Origin: Phycisphaerae bacterium
Lineage (GTDB): Bacteria > Planctomycetota > Phycisphaerae > UBA1845
Length of the DNA stretch: 64,000 nt
Assembly (NCBI GenBank): GCA_024102815.1
Contig: JAGFJJ010000006.1
Location: 124,001 to 188,000 of the forward strand
Direction of reading: 5' to 3'
In this document: positions 52,249 through 61,448 of the stretch, piece by piece
Layout of the letters: every line of letters starts with the position of its first letter
Position numbering within the stretch: position 1 is the stretch's first letter
The notes under the pieces: model-generated
What the model was told of the DNA's origin: nothing
The model's database searches: none
Seen by the model: the letters and a program-made list of their open reading frames with translations, nothing else
Made by a program: the position numbers and the translations under genes

Positions 52249-52531
52249 GTTTCCCTCCTGCCCTTGCCCATGCTAGGCGCGGTGCCGGCCGGTTTCACGA
52301 GGCGCCATTTGTGCAGTTCATGGCCCGATAATTACATGCGGGGCTCGTCGATTCCGGGCCACCGCCGCAGCGCGATGCTCATCAGAAATTAACGGGGGGC
52401 TGACGCGGGCTTCACACGGTCAAGGCAGACTATTTAGGGGGTTTAAGCGAACTCGGCATGCGCGGCTGGGTTGCGTTCCGCCTGCCCCGTCCCACGACGG
52501 AGCAGGATCAAGTAGGCGTCGAGAGCATGAT

Positions 52532-53368
52532 ATGAAGCAGTATTATCGAAGCGTGTGGATCTCGGACCTGCATCTGGGCAACCGAGACTCGCAGGTCGAC
52601 GCCATCTACAGTTTTCTGGACAGTATTCACTGCGATTACCTGTACCTTGTCGGGGACATCGTTGATCTGTGGTCGTTGAAGCGACGCTGGTTTTGGCCCA
52701 AGCTCTACAACGAAGTGCTTCACAAGGTGCTGAAACGGTCGCGTCGCGGGGCGAAAGTCATTTTCATTCCCGGTAACCACGACGAGTTCTTCCGTGATTT
52801 CGTGGGTTACCGGTTCGGCGACGTCGAGATTCGTTCGCAGGCCATCCATGAGACGGTCGACGGAAAGCGTCTGCTCGTCGTCCACGGCGACGAGTTCGAC
52901 GCCATCGTCGTTTATCACAAGTGGCTGTCGAAGCTCGGGGCGTGGGCATACGACTACCTGATCGCCCTCAATCGCTGGGTGAATGCCTTCCGGCGGGTGT
53001 TGGGGATGCCTTACTGGAGCCTGTCCGGCGCGGCAAAACGGCGGGTCAAGCAGGCCGTAAAATACGTCACGAACTTCGAGAAGGTTCTTTCCGAAAAAGC
53101 CCGCCGGGAGGGCGTAGACGGCGTGATCTGCGGCCACATTCACCAACCGGCCCTTCGCGATGCCGACGGTGTTCTCTACGGTAACTCGGGCGACTGGGTC
53201 GAAAATTGTACAGCCCTGGTGGAAAACGAGTTTGGCGAACTGGAGCTGATCTGGTGGCGTTCAAGGATGGATGTCCGTTGTGTAGACATGGCTGACGCCG
53301 TAGCCTTACCCACGATCATGGAGTGGAACGACGTGGACCTGCCGGAGCCGGTCGTCCAGTCAGCCTAG
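52532..53368 (+). CDS. PlcP/LpxH-like metallophosphoesterase, paralog 2 (with btaBA)
   Basis: 278 residues. Metal-site motifs are SDLHL (11-15), GDIVD (41-45), GNHDEFFRDF, VHGDEFD, CGHIHQP and GDWVENCTALVE. FIPGNHDEFFRDFVGYRFGD and MPYWSLSGAAKRRVKQAVKY closely resemble paralog 1 (6137-6970) and PlcP. PlcP hydrolyses phosphatidylcholine or phosphatidylethanolamine to diacylglycerol under phosphate limitation, and diacylglycerol is exactly the acceptor used by BtaA, whose gene lies downstream. This context makes a phospholipase C role more likely than LpxH here. ATG 52532 has a weak site. A 152-bp gap with a promoter-like sequence separates it from btaB. Confidence 0.85.
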   Translation: MKQYYRSVWISDLHLGNRDSQVDAIYSFLDSIHCDYLYLVGDIVDLWSLKRRWFWPKLYNEVLHKVLKRSRRGAKVIFIPGNHDEFFRDFVGYRFGDVEIRSQAIHETVDGKRLLVVHGDEFDAIVVYHKWLSKLGAWAYDYLIALNRWVNAFRRVLGMPYWSLSGAAKRRVKQAVKYVTNFEKVLSEKARREGVDGVICGHIHQPALRDADGVLYGNSGDWVENCTALVENEFGELELIWWRSRMDVRCVDMADAVALPTIMEWNDVDLPEPVVQSA

Positions 53369-53381
53369 GGCGGGAATGATC

Positions 53382-53411
53382 TTGGCGCTTCTTACCTGTT
53401 TGTAATATAAC
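53382..53411 (+). promoter_or_regulatory. Candidate promoter of btaBA
   Basis: TTGGCG (53382-53387) and TATAAC (53406-53411) with an 18-base spacer, followed by a CTCGTTC/GAACGAG inverted repeat (53415-53421 and 53435-53441). This hints that btaBA may also be transcribed on their own. No clear Pho box was found. Confidence 0.3.
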
Positions 53412-53520
53412 CTCCTCGTTCGTCGGCGCGGTCTGAACGAGGTTCTCACGCGAACAGATCTGCCGGTTCGTTGAATCGGCTGTTACCGCGGCAGGCGCGC
53501 TGCCGCCGGAGCCCTGAAGG

Positions 53521-54129
53521 TTGGCTTCAACCTCCGTACAACGGTTCTATCGATATCACGCCCGGGTCTACGACAAGACCCGCTGGATGATCCTGCACAG
53601 TCGGCGTGAAGCGGTGGATCATCTGGAACTGACGTCGGACGCGGCCGTGATGGAAGTCGGCTGCGGGACCGGTCTGAATTTCCGTTACGTGCTTAGTCGC
53701 CTGGACTCGAAGCGGGGCACGCTGACCGGCGTGGATTTCTCGGCGGATATGCTGAAGCAGGCGCAGCGGCGTGTGGCTGATCGCAGTTGGAACAACGTCG
53801 ATCTTGTCGAGGCCGATGCGTCGACACTTTCGCTGGACCGGAAGTTTGACGGCGTCCTGTTTGCCTACAGCCTGACCATGATCCCCGACTGGCAAGGAGC
53901 GCTGGCGCGGGCCCGGGACCACCTGCGTCCGGGCGGGCGCCTGGTCGTACTGGATTTCGGCATGTTCGGCGGGTGGGGACCACTCGCCCCACTGATGCGG
54001 GCATGGCTGGGCGCGTGTCATGTCAACACGCGGCGCCCCTATGTAGAGCACATGCGCTCACTGTTTCCGAGCTTGTACGTTCGTCATTGGCTCGGCGGGT
54101 ACAACTTCATCGCCGCCGGCACGAGGTAA
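53521..54129 (+). CDS. btaB: BtaB-like N-methyltransferase (betaine lipid synthesis)
   Basis: 202 residues from a TTG at 53521. The class I SAM fold has VMEVGCGTGLNFRYVLSRL (motif I), LTGVDFSADMLKQAQRR (motif II), LVEADASTL and FDGVLFAYSLTMIPDW. Length and layout match BtaB, which adds three methyl groups to diacylglyceryl-homoserine to give the betaine lipid DGTS. The assignment rests on the very next gene, a BtaA homologue; alone it would be only a methyltransferase. The stop lies seven bases before the btaA ATG, so they are one operon. Confidence 0.8.
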   Translation: MASTSVQRFYRYHARVYDKTRWMILHSRREAVDHLELTSDAAVMEVGCGTGLNFRYVLSRLDSKRGTLTGVDFSADMLKQAQRRVADRSWNNVDLVEADASTLSLDRKFDGVLFAYSLTMIPDWQGALARARDHLRPGGRLVVLDFGMFGGWGPLAPLMRAWLGACHVNTRRPYVEHMRSLFPSLYVRHWLGGYNFIAAGTR

Positions 54130-54135
54130 TTGCAA

Positions 54136-55293
54136 ATGATCACGGTGATCGATCTTCCCCAGGCCAAGCGTCGCCCCCTTCTTGAACGGCTCGTTTTCCG
54201 TGGCATCGTGTTCAACATGTCGTGGGAAGACCCGGAGATGGACAGGCGGGCTTTTCAACTCACGGGCGACGACACCGTCCTGTCCATCACGTCCGCAGGC
54301 TGCAATCCGCTGAATTTTCTATGCCAGAGCCCGCGCCGGCTAATCTGTGTGGACGGGAATCCCGCGCAGAATGCGATTCTCGAGTTGAAGCTCGCCGGAC
54401 TGGCGACGCTGGACCACGCCACGTTCTTCGACATTTTCGCCGCTCGCTCTCCGGAGCGGGTCGAGTCGCTTTATCCCAACAAGCTTCGACCGCTCATTTC
54501 GCCACGCTCCCAGAAGTTCTGGGACAAGAATCTGAAGGTTGTCGCCCGGGGTCTGTATCGACACGGCCGGATGGGCGTTTTTTGCCGCATCCTCCGCCGC
54601 TATCTCAAACTGGTGAAAATCAACGACAGCATCATTGAGCGGCTCTTCGCGTGTGACTCGCTCGAGGAGCAGCAGAGCCTTTACGACGGCTGTATCGCGC
54701 CGCGGCTCTGGCGGCGGTCAAGCAAGATGTTCGTGTCCTTCAAACCGCTGATGTATCTGGCGGGGGTTCATCCGAAGCAATTCGAATTGGTGGACGGCCG
54801 CCACAACATGTATGACTACATCCGGGAGCGGATCGAGCACGCGTTGACGAAGGTTCCCGCCAAGGACAATTACTTCCTCAGTCAGGCCATTTCCGGACGT
54901 TTCCGGGGCAATCACGTGCCGCCTTACCTGCTGGAAGAGAACTTCGAGACGCTGCGTAACAACCTCGACCGGGTGGAGATCGTCAACGGCTGGCTGGAGC
55001 CATACTTGAACAGCCAGCCTGCCGGCTCGATCAACAAGTTCAATCTCCTGGACATATTCGACTGGATGCCGGCGACGGCGTTTGAGAGCACGTTACAAGC
55101 CGTACTGCGAGCGAGCGCCCCGGACGCCACCCTCATTTATCGCTCGGGAAGCTATCGGCTCGACCCCCCTGAATCGGTGCGGCCGTTCGTCCACCACCAT
55201 CAGGAGCTGTCCCGGGAATTGCTGGCCATTGACCGCAGCGCCACCTACGGCAGCTTCTACGTGCTCTCGGTCAAGAATGGTGTCGCGGCCTAG
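54136..55293 (+). CDS. btaA: BtaA-like SAM:diacylglycerol 3-amino-3-carboxypropyltransferase (DUF3419)
   Basis: 385 residues from ATG 54136 (GAGGT upstream). The DUF3419 pattern is clear: VFNMSWEDPEMDRRAFQLTG, DTVLSITSAGCNPLNFL, ICVDGNPAQNAILELKLAGL in the SAM site, SKMFVSFKPLMYLAGVHPKQ, NYFLSQAISGRF, PPYLLEENFETLRNNL and NLLDIFDWMP. BtaA moves the aminocarboxypropyl group of SAM onto diacylglycerol to make diacylglyceryl-homoserine, the backbone of DGTS, a phosphate-free lipid. The btaB gene directly upstream and the PlcP-like gene before it complete a likely pathway from phospholipid to betaine lipid. Confidence 0.88.
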   Translation: MITVIDLPQAKRRPLLERLVFRGIVFNMSWEDPEMDRRAFQLTGDDTVLSITSAGCNPLNFLCQSPRRLICVDGNPAQNAILELKLAGLATLDHATFFDIFAARSPERVESLYPNKLRPLISPRSQKFWDKNLKVVARGLYRHGRMGVFCRILRRYLKLVKINDSIIERLFACDSLEEQQSLYDGCIAPRLWRRSSKMFVSFKPLMYLAGVHPKQFELVDGRHNMYDYIRERIEHALTKVPAKDNYFLSQAISGRFRGNHVPPYLLEENFETLRNNLDRVEIVNGWLEPYLNSQPAGSINKFNLLDIFDWMPATAFESTLQAVLRASAPDATLIYRSGSYRLDPPESVRPFVHHHQELSRELLAIDRSATYGSFYVLSVKNGVAA

Positions 55294-55495
55294 CCAAGAA
55301 CCCGGCGCCCGCAATGACGGCGCGTTTGCTGCGCCGGCGAATTGCTCGTCCGTGGAGTGATCGCGCCCCGCGGGTTTCCTCCCACATGAAGCCGCTTATA
55401 ATCTCCGAGGAAGGGCGGCGTGTCGCGCTGGGCCGGCGTGTTGCGCCATTTCCCGTCACAAAGCGGAATTCAACAAGGCAGGAGTGCACATCCTG

Positions 55496-57865
55496 ATGGA
55501 CAAGGAACCGAACCGACCAGCTTCGGACATCGGTCGGAGGCGGCGTAGCCCGATGGGCATGTTGCTCGACCAGGTCGGAAGTATCTGGCTGGGCGTCACA
55601 CTGGCTTCGCTTCTCTTCATCTATTGCTCGATCGGGAGTGCCGTTCCCCAGGTCCGCCAGCATCGCTGGCTGGAAATGACCGAATTCGAGTGGTTCCACT
55701 GGTGGCCGTTCAACGCCCTGATCATCGCCTTTTGTATCTCGCTGACGGTTGCCACGATCCGGCGGATACCGCTGCGACCCGTGAATCTTGGCGTCTGGAC
55801 CATTCACAGCGGGCTGATCATGCTCGTGGTGGGCAGCTACTACTACTTCGGGACCAAGGTTGAGGGAGACACGGCCGTCCTCCGCCGTCAGGTTCGGATC
55901 GAAGCTCCGGGCGCCAACGCACCGGTCTCCATGCCTGCCCTTCCGGGCAATCGGGCGCGGGTTGCGACGCCAGAGGGCCTGTGGGAATTCCAGGTGCAGA
56001 GCACCAACTCCGATTGGCCCATCCTATCCGATGAGGACAAGGGGAAGACGGCGTATGCGGTGAATATCAGCGTCCAACCCCCGCAGGGCGACGCATTCGT
56101 GCGGCAATTGCTGGCGGGGTTTCCGCAATACAACGAGGACGTCATCCCCGGCAAGGGGCGGGCGATCAAGAACCTTGGCCGCAAGCTGGTAAACGAAGAC
56201 CTGGACATGTCCCTGGAGTACCAGCCCCAGGAGTACTTCCACATCAAGGACACCTGGGCCCTGTACATTCGCCGCGCCGGTGAAAAGAACTGGGTGCAGC
56301 GCCCCATCGAAGGGCTGCCGCGCTATCAGGATCGCATATCGGATCGTAGCCTGGTGTTCAGCGATCCGAAACAGGAGCTGCCGACCCGCCCGATCGACGT
56401 GAGCGTCCCGCCAGCCGGGGCGGATGATCCGCTGGGTGACGCCCGGCTGCACATCACCGCTTACTTGCGCTATGCACGCATGCAATCGCAATGGGTGGAG
56501 GGTGGGGATCGCCTGAACCCGGTCGTCCGAATGTCACTGCTGGCGGACCACGCCCCGGGACAATCCTACGAGTTGGCGGCTTTCGACCGCCAGCGACGCA
56601 TCTCCGAGGATGGGTTGGTGCAGTTCGTGTGGGTTGATGACGCCGGCGAAGCGGCGTCGTTCTCCGGAGACTCGCGCCCCATGCTGCACGTAGAAGTCCC
56701 GGCGGCGGGGTCGGACTTCGATGTCGTGCTTACGCAGGAGACAGTTGACCCTGACGGCCCGTTTGTCCCCATTGAAGGGACGGAATTCGCCTACCGCATT
56801 CGCGGTGTGCAGGACAACCTCGTTCTACCCAACCAGAACCGGGCGATCTCCGTCGCGATTGTCGAGATTCGCACGCCCGAGGGCACGTTCCGAAGGTGGG
56901 TTTCGGACGTGCCCGATTTCACGCGCGACATCCACGGCGACGGCATGGATCCGCACGACGTTCAGGCTCGCGGCGTGGATGAGCGGATCGTCATGCGCTA
57001 CCAGCCGGCGTCGGCACCCGTCGTGCTCGCTGCGTATCCCGGCGGGTTGCACTTCCTGTTCAATGGTCGGGACGGGCAGCAAATCAACCGGCCGATCAAC
57101 GTTGGCGAGCGTGTCGAGGTGATTCCCGGGTTGTGGGCACGCGTGGAAGGACTTTGGACCAGTGCCGTGGCGCAACAGAAGCCGTTCATCGTTCCGCCCT
57201 TCGCCCGGCAGCGTGACGCAGGCGAGGCGTTCTCGATGGTGCGATTGGAGGTCGATACCGGGCGGGGAACACAGACGGAGTGGGTGCATTTCCACCCATA
57301 CGCGCTTCCCGGTCCCGAATATGCGTACGGCGGTCGCTTCACGTATGCGCCGACGCAGTTCCGCACGGCCGACGGAAGCACGGTGGAGGTCATCTTCTCG
57401 CGAAAGCGGCAGAAGCTACCGAATCCCGTGGCGCTCGATTCATTCAAACTGGACACGCACATCGGCGGATACACCGGACAATCGCTGACCATACGCAACT
57501 ATGTGAGCGAGTTGCGCTTCTTCGAGCCGTCGGGCTGGACGAATCCGACGCGAATCGCGGTGAACGCGCCGACAGAAAACGCCGGGTATTGGTATTTCCA
57601 ATCGACGTGGGACAAGCCATCCGACCAGAATCCTACGGGCGGGATGAACTACACCGGGTTGGGTGTGGGCAATCGTAACGGCGTGTATGTGCAGCTCATC
57701 GGGTGCTGCATGATGGTCGCGGGGATGATCTTCGCGTTCTACATCAAGCCTGTCATGGTCCGCCGGCGTTATGAACGCTCGCGGGCGCGTTTATCGTCCA
57801 GCGCCGAAGCACAGGCTGAACGCATAGAAGAAGTCATCGCGGAAAAGGAAGAGGTGGGCGTCTGA
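55496..57865 (+). CDS. ResB-like cytochrome c biogenesis protein
   Basis: 789 residues from ATG 55496 (AGGAG 11 bases upstream). The N-terminus has three membrane segments, beginning VGSIWLGVTLASLLFIYCSIG and GVWTIHSGLIMLVVGSYYYF, as in ResB/Ccs1. A large exported beta-rich region of about 600 residues follows, and one membrane span near the end (GVYVQLIGCCMMVAGMIFAFYI) is typical of ResB. With CcsA encoded next it forms the System II machine that carries haem across the membrane and attaches it to apocytochrome c. The periplasmic part is bigger than in Bacillus ResB but similar sizes occur in planctomycetes and Bacteroidetes. Confidence 0.82.
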   Translation: MDKEPNRPASDIGRRRRSPMGMLLDQVGSIWLGVTLASLLFIYCSIGSAVPQVRQHRWLEMTEFEWFHWWPFNALIIAFCISLTVATIRRIPLRPVNLGVWTIHSGLIMLVVGSYYYFGTKVEGDTAVLRRQVRIEAPGANAPVSMPALPGNRARVATPEGLWEFQVQSTNSDWPILSDEDKGKTAYAVNISVQPPQGDAFVRQLLAGFPQYNEDVIPGKGRAIKNLGRKLVNEDLDMSLEYQPQEYFHIKDTWALYIRRAGEKNWVQRPIEGLPRYQDRISDRSLVFSDPKQELPTRPIDVSVPPAGADDPLGDARLHITAYLRYARMQSQWVEGGDRLNPVVRMSLLADHAPGQSYELAAFDRQRRISEDGLVQFVWVDDAGEAASFSGDSRPMLHVEVPAAGSDFDVVLTQETVDPDGPFVPIEGTEFAYRIRGVQDNLVLPNQNRAISVAIVEIRTPEGTFRRWVSDVPDFTRDIHGDGMDPHDVQARGVDERIVMRYQPASAPVVLAAYPGGLHFLFNGRDGQQINRPINVGERVEVIPGLWARVEGLWTSAVAQQKPFIVPPFARQRDAGEAFSMVRLEVDTGRGTQTEWVHFHPYALPGPEYAYGGRFTYAPTQFRTADGSTVEVIFSRKRQKLPNPVALDSFKLDTHIGGYTGQSLTIRNYVSELRFFEPSGWTNPTRIAVNAPTENAGYWYFQSTWDKPSDQNPTGGMNYTGLGVGNRNGVYVQLIGCCMMVAGMIFAFYIKPVMVRRRYERSRARLSSSAEAQAERIEEVIAEKEEVGV

Positions 57866-57984
57866 CCGCCATTGGGTCACAGGCGAAGCCCTGCGAGCCT
57901 GCGTGATGTCACGACTTGGCGCGCATCATTGGACGGCAAGTAGTTAACTTCGATATTTCGTACTTCAGCCGGATGAAGGGAACG

Positions 57985-59991
57985 ATGAGAATTCGACCCA
58001 TTGACTGGATGGTGGTTCTGGGAATCGGCGGGCTGGTGGGCTGGAGTTACATTGACCGCCCCGCACCGCGCCCCGAGGATCGACCCTCGGCGTTCGCACA
58101 GGCGGTGGACCTTGCGCCGCTGTATCGCGCCGCAGTTCAAGCCGACGGACGCGTCCGATCGTTCGAATCACACGCGAAGACGTACATGGGCTACGTGAGC
58201 GGTCCGCGAGAGATCCACGGGCAGCCGGATGGCTATACCTACCTGGATATGCTGCTCCGCCCCGAGCGGTACGACAACACGGATACGATCTACGTCAAGA
58301 ACAAGCTCGTGCGGGAGCAGATTGCCAACGTTCTGGATGAGGCCTCGCGCGACGAGGTGGCGATGGGCGCCGAACCCGTGGTATCCGAGGATTGGGTTGC
58401 TCGATTCATGAAGCGCGGGTTGATCTCGCCGGCACTCCTCCAGCGCCCCGACGTGGACGGATTGCTCCAGCATCTCGGCCAGGACCTGATCAAGACGTCC
58501 AAGGAGGTGGACGCCATTCACTCGGCGCTCACGGTTTCAGATGCCCGTTTCCTGGCCGATCGGCTGCGACTCATCCCGACACCGACGGGCGAGACCGACC
58601 GGCCTTGGATTCCTATCACGGATGTCGCTGGTCCGGCAGGAGCTCCGCGGGACGCCACGCACATGGGAATGGAGCGATCCCGGCCGATCGAAGGGCTCGA
58701 TCCGAAGGTGCAGGAGTCTCTGGCCCAGTCGTGGGACGCGCTCGTCACCGCCTGGCGTGCGGAGGATGCTGGTGCGGTCAACACGCAGATCGCCAAGCTG
58801 GCGACCGTCCTGCCGAGCATCTCGCCGCATCTCTATCCTTCACCGGGACGCCTCTCCATGGAGAGCTGGTATTTCCGCAACAAGAGCATGACATGGGTCT
58901 GGCTCCTCTATTTGGCGAGTGTGGTGCCCCTGCTGATGGCCACGATCTATCAGTGGGATCGGGCGCGGACAGTGGGGATGGTGCTGTTCGTGATCGCGTT
59001 CGCGGCGCACACAGCCTCGGTGATTATTCGTTGGTACATCTCCGGGCGCTGGCCGAACGCGAACATGTTCGAGGCGGTCACGACGGCCGCGTGGTTCGGT
59101 GGCGTCGGAGCGCTGATTATTGAAGCACTCGTCCGTCGGACACCCTTCCGTAATCTTTTCGCGCTGGGATCAGCGGTGATGTCCATGGCCGCGCTGATGG
59201 CGGCGTACTTCATCCCGACGGGACTCGATTCCACGATCAACAACAAGATGCCGGCGCTCAACGATGTCTGGCTGTACATTCACACCAACGTCATCATCTG
59301 GAGCTATGCAATCATCGGACTGGCCTGCGTGCCGGCGTTGCTCTACCTGCGTAATCGCTGGTGTTCACTTTGGGATCAAGGCCTGGTTCCCAAGGGACGG
59401 CTGCTGCTGCTTCCGGTGGCCGTGGCGGCGCTGCACGCCACAGGGCTGCCGCTGCTCATGAATCTGCTCGGGGCACCGTCCTGGGAGATGAAGGCGCAGA
59501 CGGCCATGTTCGTCGGAGCGGGATTCTGGGCATCGCTGATGTTCATCGTGCTGGAACTGGCCGGTGCTCGTGGCCGGCGACTCGCCGGGACCAAGGTGGA
59601 GCGGTCGGCGGTGGGTGGAGCGGCGGCGCTGATCCTGGGAACGGGCGAACGGCGTTCCGCGTTTCTTCACCGCGAGCGACCATCCACCGGCGAGGTCTAC
59701 GATGGCGCGACGATGGTTCTGGTGGAGCTTTCGTTCGTCATGCTCTGGGCGGGGTTGGTGATGGGCGCCATCTGGGCGGACCATTCGTGGGGTCGGCCGT
59801 GGGGCTGGGATCCGAAGGAGGTCTTCGCCCTCAATACGTTCATCATATTCCTCATCCTCATCCACGTTCGCCTGAAGGTGCGCGACAAGGGCTTCTGGAC
59901 GGCGGTGCTGGCCATCCTGGGATTCGAGGTGATGATGTTCAATTGGATTGCGGTCAACTTCGTCATCACGGGGCTGCACAGCTACGCATAG
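57985..59991 (+). CDS. ccsA: CcsA cytochrome c biogenesis protein with periplasmic insert
   Basis: 668 residues from ATG 57985 (GAAGGGA upstream). One N-terminal span (IDWMVVLGIGGLVGWSYI) is followed by about 270 exported residues of unknown function, then about eight membrane segments from residue 290. The haem-handling WWD motif is WADHSWGRPWGWDPKEVFAL, and conserved His residues occur near HTASVIIRWYISGRWPNANM and at the C-terminus (ITGLHSYA). It works with the ResB-like protein encoded upstream. The insert lacks CxxCH haem motifs. The two genes form an operon, 119 bases apart. Confidence 0.9.
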   Translation: MRIRPIDWMVVLGIGGLVGWSYIDRPAPRPEDRPSAFAQAVDLAPLYRAAVQADGRVRSFESHAKTYMGYVSGPREIHGQPDGYTYLDMLLRPERYDNTDTIYVKNKLVREQIANVLDEASRDEVAMGAEPVVSEDWVARFMKRGLISPALLQRPDVDGLLQHLGQDLIKTSKEVDAIHSALTVSDARFLADRLRLIPTPTGETDRPWIPITDVAGPAGAPRDATHMGMERSRPIEGLDPKVQESLAQSWDALVTAWRAEDAGAVNTQIAKLATVLPSISPHLYPSPGRLSMESWYFRNKSMTWVWLLYLASVVPLLMATIYQWDRARTVGMVLFVIAFAAHTASVIIRWYISGRWPNANMFEAVTTAAWFGGVGALIIEALVRRTPFRNLFALGSAVMSMAALMAAYFIPTGLDSTINNKMPALNDVWLYIHTNVIIWSYAIIGLACVPALLYLRNRWCSLWDQGLVPKGRLLLLPVAVAALHATGLPLLMNLLGAPSWEMKAQTAMFVGAGFWASLMFIVLELAGARGRRLAGTKVERSAVGGAAALILGTGERRSAFLHRERPSTGEVYDGATMVLVELSFVMLWAGLVMGAIWADHSWGRPWGWDPKEVFALNTFIIFLILIHVRLKVRDKGFWTAVLAILGFEVMMFNWIAVNFVITGLHSYA

Positions 59992-60076
59992 CCGGGCGCG
60001 CGTTATCATTCGAGGAAGTTGACCGTTGATTCTGCCGTCGCCGACAGGTCCGCAGCTCCCAGCATTGGAAGAATGA

Positions 60077-61405
60077 ATGATTCAGTCAGCCGCGACGGAC
60101 ATGGCAGGCCACGACTTCATCGAGCTCCGCCGCAAGGTCGAGGCCGGCGATTGGCTTACGTTCGAAGAGGGTCTGGCGCTTTACGAATCGCCCGACATTC
60201 ACGCACTGGGCGAACTGGCCAACCTTGTGCGCGAGCGGCTCCACGGCCGGCGGGCGTTCTACAACGTCAACCTTCACGTCAACTACACCAATTACTGCGT
60301 GCTGCGTTGCAAGTTCTGCTCGTTTTACCGGCCTTATCCGAAAGTGGGACATCCCGTCTCGCCCGAAGTGGCCGCTTCCCACGATGGACCACAACATTCC
60401 GGCCCATCGCTCTCGCTGCTTGAGGATGGTGGCGCACCATCAGGAGCCCCGTTCCGCCCGGACGGCTATGAACTGACCGTGGAGGAAGTCGTCGCGCGAG
60501 CGAAAGATGCTTACGCGCGAGGAGCGACGGAAGTACACATTGTCGGCGGACTTCATCCGAAACTTCCGTTCTCCTATTACACGGACCTTTGTGCGGCAAT
60601 CCGCCAAGCATGCCCGCACATGCACATCAAGGCGTTTACTGCCATCGAGATCATACACTTCACGCGCATCGCCAAGCCGCGACTGGGCATCGCCGAAGTG
60701 CTCACGAAGCTGCGCGAGGCGGGTCTCGGCAGCCTTCCGGGTGGTGGCGCGGAGATCTTCGACGACCGGGTTCACGAAGAGGCCTTCAAGACCAAGGTGG
60801 GCGAGTCCGAGTGGTTTGACGTGCATCGTGCCGCTCATGAATTGGGGATATTCACCAATGCGACGATGCTCTATGGGCACGTGGAAACGCCCGCGGAGCG
60901 TGTGCGGCATTTGATCAAGCTCCGCGAACATCAGGCAGATAGTGTCCGCAAGCGAGCAGCCCGGTTCAACTGCGTGATTCCCCTTTCCTTCATCCCCGAC
61001 GAAAGCGAACTCGCTCACCTGCCGGGTCCGAGCGGGCTTGAGGATCTCAGGACGCTGGCGCTCGCCCGGCTGATGTGCCCGAACATCGACCACATTAAGG
61101 CGTTCTGGATCATGCAGTCGCCTAAACTCGCTCAGGTTTCACTCGGCTGGGGCGTGGACGACATCGACGGGACCGTGGTGTATTACGATATTACCAAGCG
61201 CGAAGGCGACGGTGGAACGCACCAGGAGCTCACCGTAGACAAGCTCCGCCGGCTGATTGCCGAAGCCGGTTGCGAGGCGTTCGAACGCGACACGCTCTAC
61301 CGTCGCGTCCTTCGAAACGACCGCTCGTGGACTGTTGAGGGTGAGGACTGGCAGGTGCCCTTTCAACGCGGCGGCCCGCAAGAGGTCACCGCCGACAGGG
61401 CGTGA
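60077..61405 (+). CDS. mqnE: Aminodeoxyfutalosine synthase
   Basis: 442 residues. The radical SAM cluster motif is CVLRCKFC after NLHVNYTNY. Later motifs VHIVGGLHPKLPFSYYTDL, IKAFTAIEIIHFTRIAKP, AGLGSLPGGGAEIF and TNATMLYGHVETPAERVRHL match MqnE rather than MqnC. It joins 3-[(1-carboxyvinyl)oxy]benzoate with SAM in the futalosine route to menaquinone. An insertion of roughly 35 residues sits between the cluster loop (CSFYRP) and DGYELTVEEV and is not typical. The other mqn genes are not in the window. ATG 60077 has GGAAGA upstream. Confidence 0.92.
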   Translation: MIQSAATDMAGHDFIELRRKVEAGDWLTFEEGLALYESPDIHALGELANLVRERLHGRRAFYNVNLHVNYTNYCVLRCKFCSFYRPYPKVGHPVSPEVAASHDGPQHSGPSLSLLEDGGAPSGAPFRPDGYELTVEEVVARAKDAYARGATEVHIVGGLHPKLPFSYYTDLCAAIRQACPHMHIKAFTAIEIIHFTRIAKPRLGIAEVLTKLREAGLGSLPGGGAEIFDDRVHEEAFKTKVGESEWFDVHRAAHELGIFTNATMLYGHVETPAERVRHLIKLREHQADSVRKRAARFNCVIPLSFIPDESELAHLPGPSGLEDLRTLALARLMCPNIDHIKAFWIMQSPKLAQVSLGWGVDDIDGTVVYYDITKREGDGGTHQELTVDKLRRLIAEAGCEAFERDTLYRRVLRNDRSWTVEGEDWQVPFQRGGPQEVTADRA

Positions 61406-61448
61406 GCCCACGCTCCGCGCCGAATCGGGTTCGCACATTCGACCGTAG

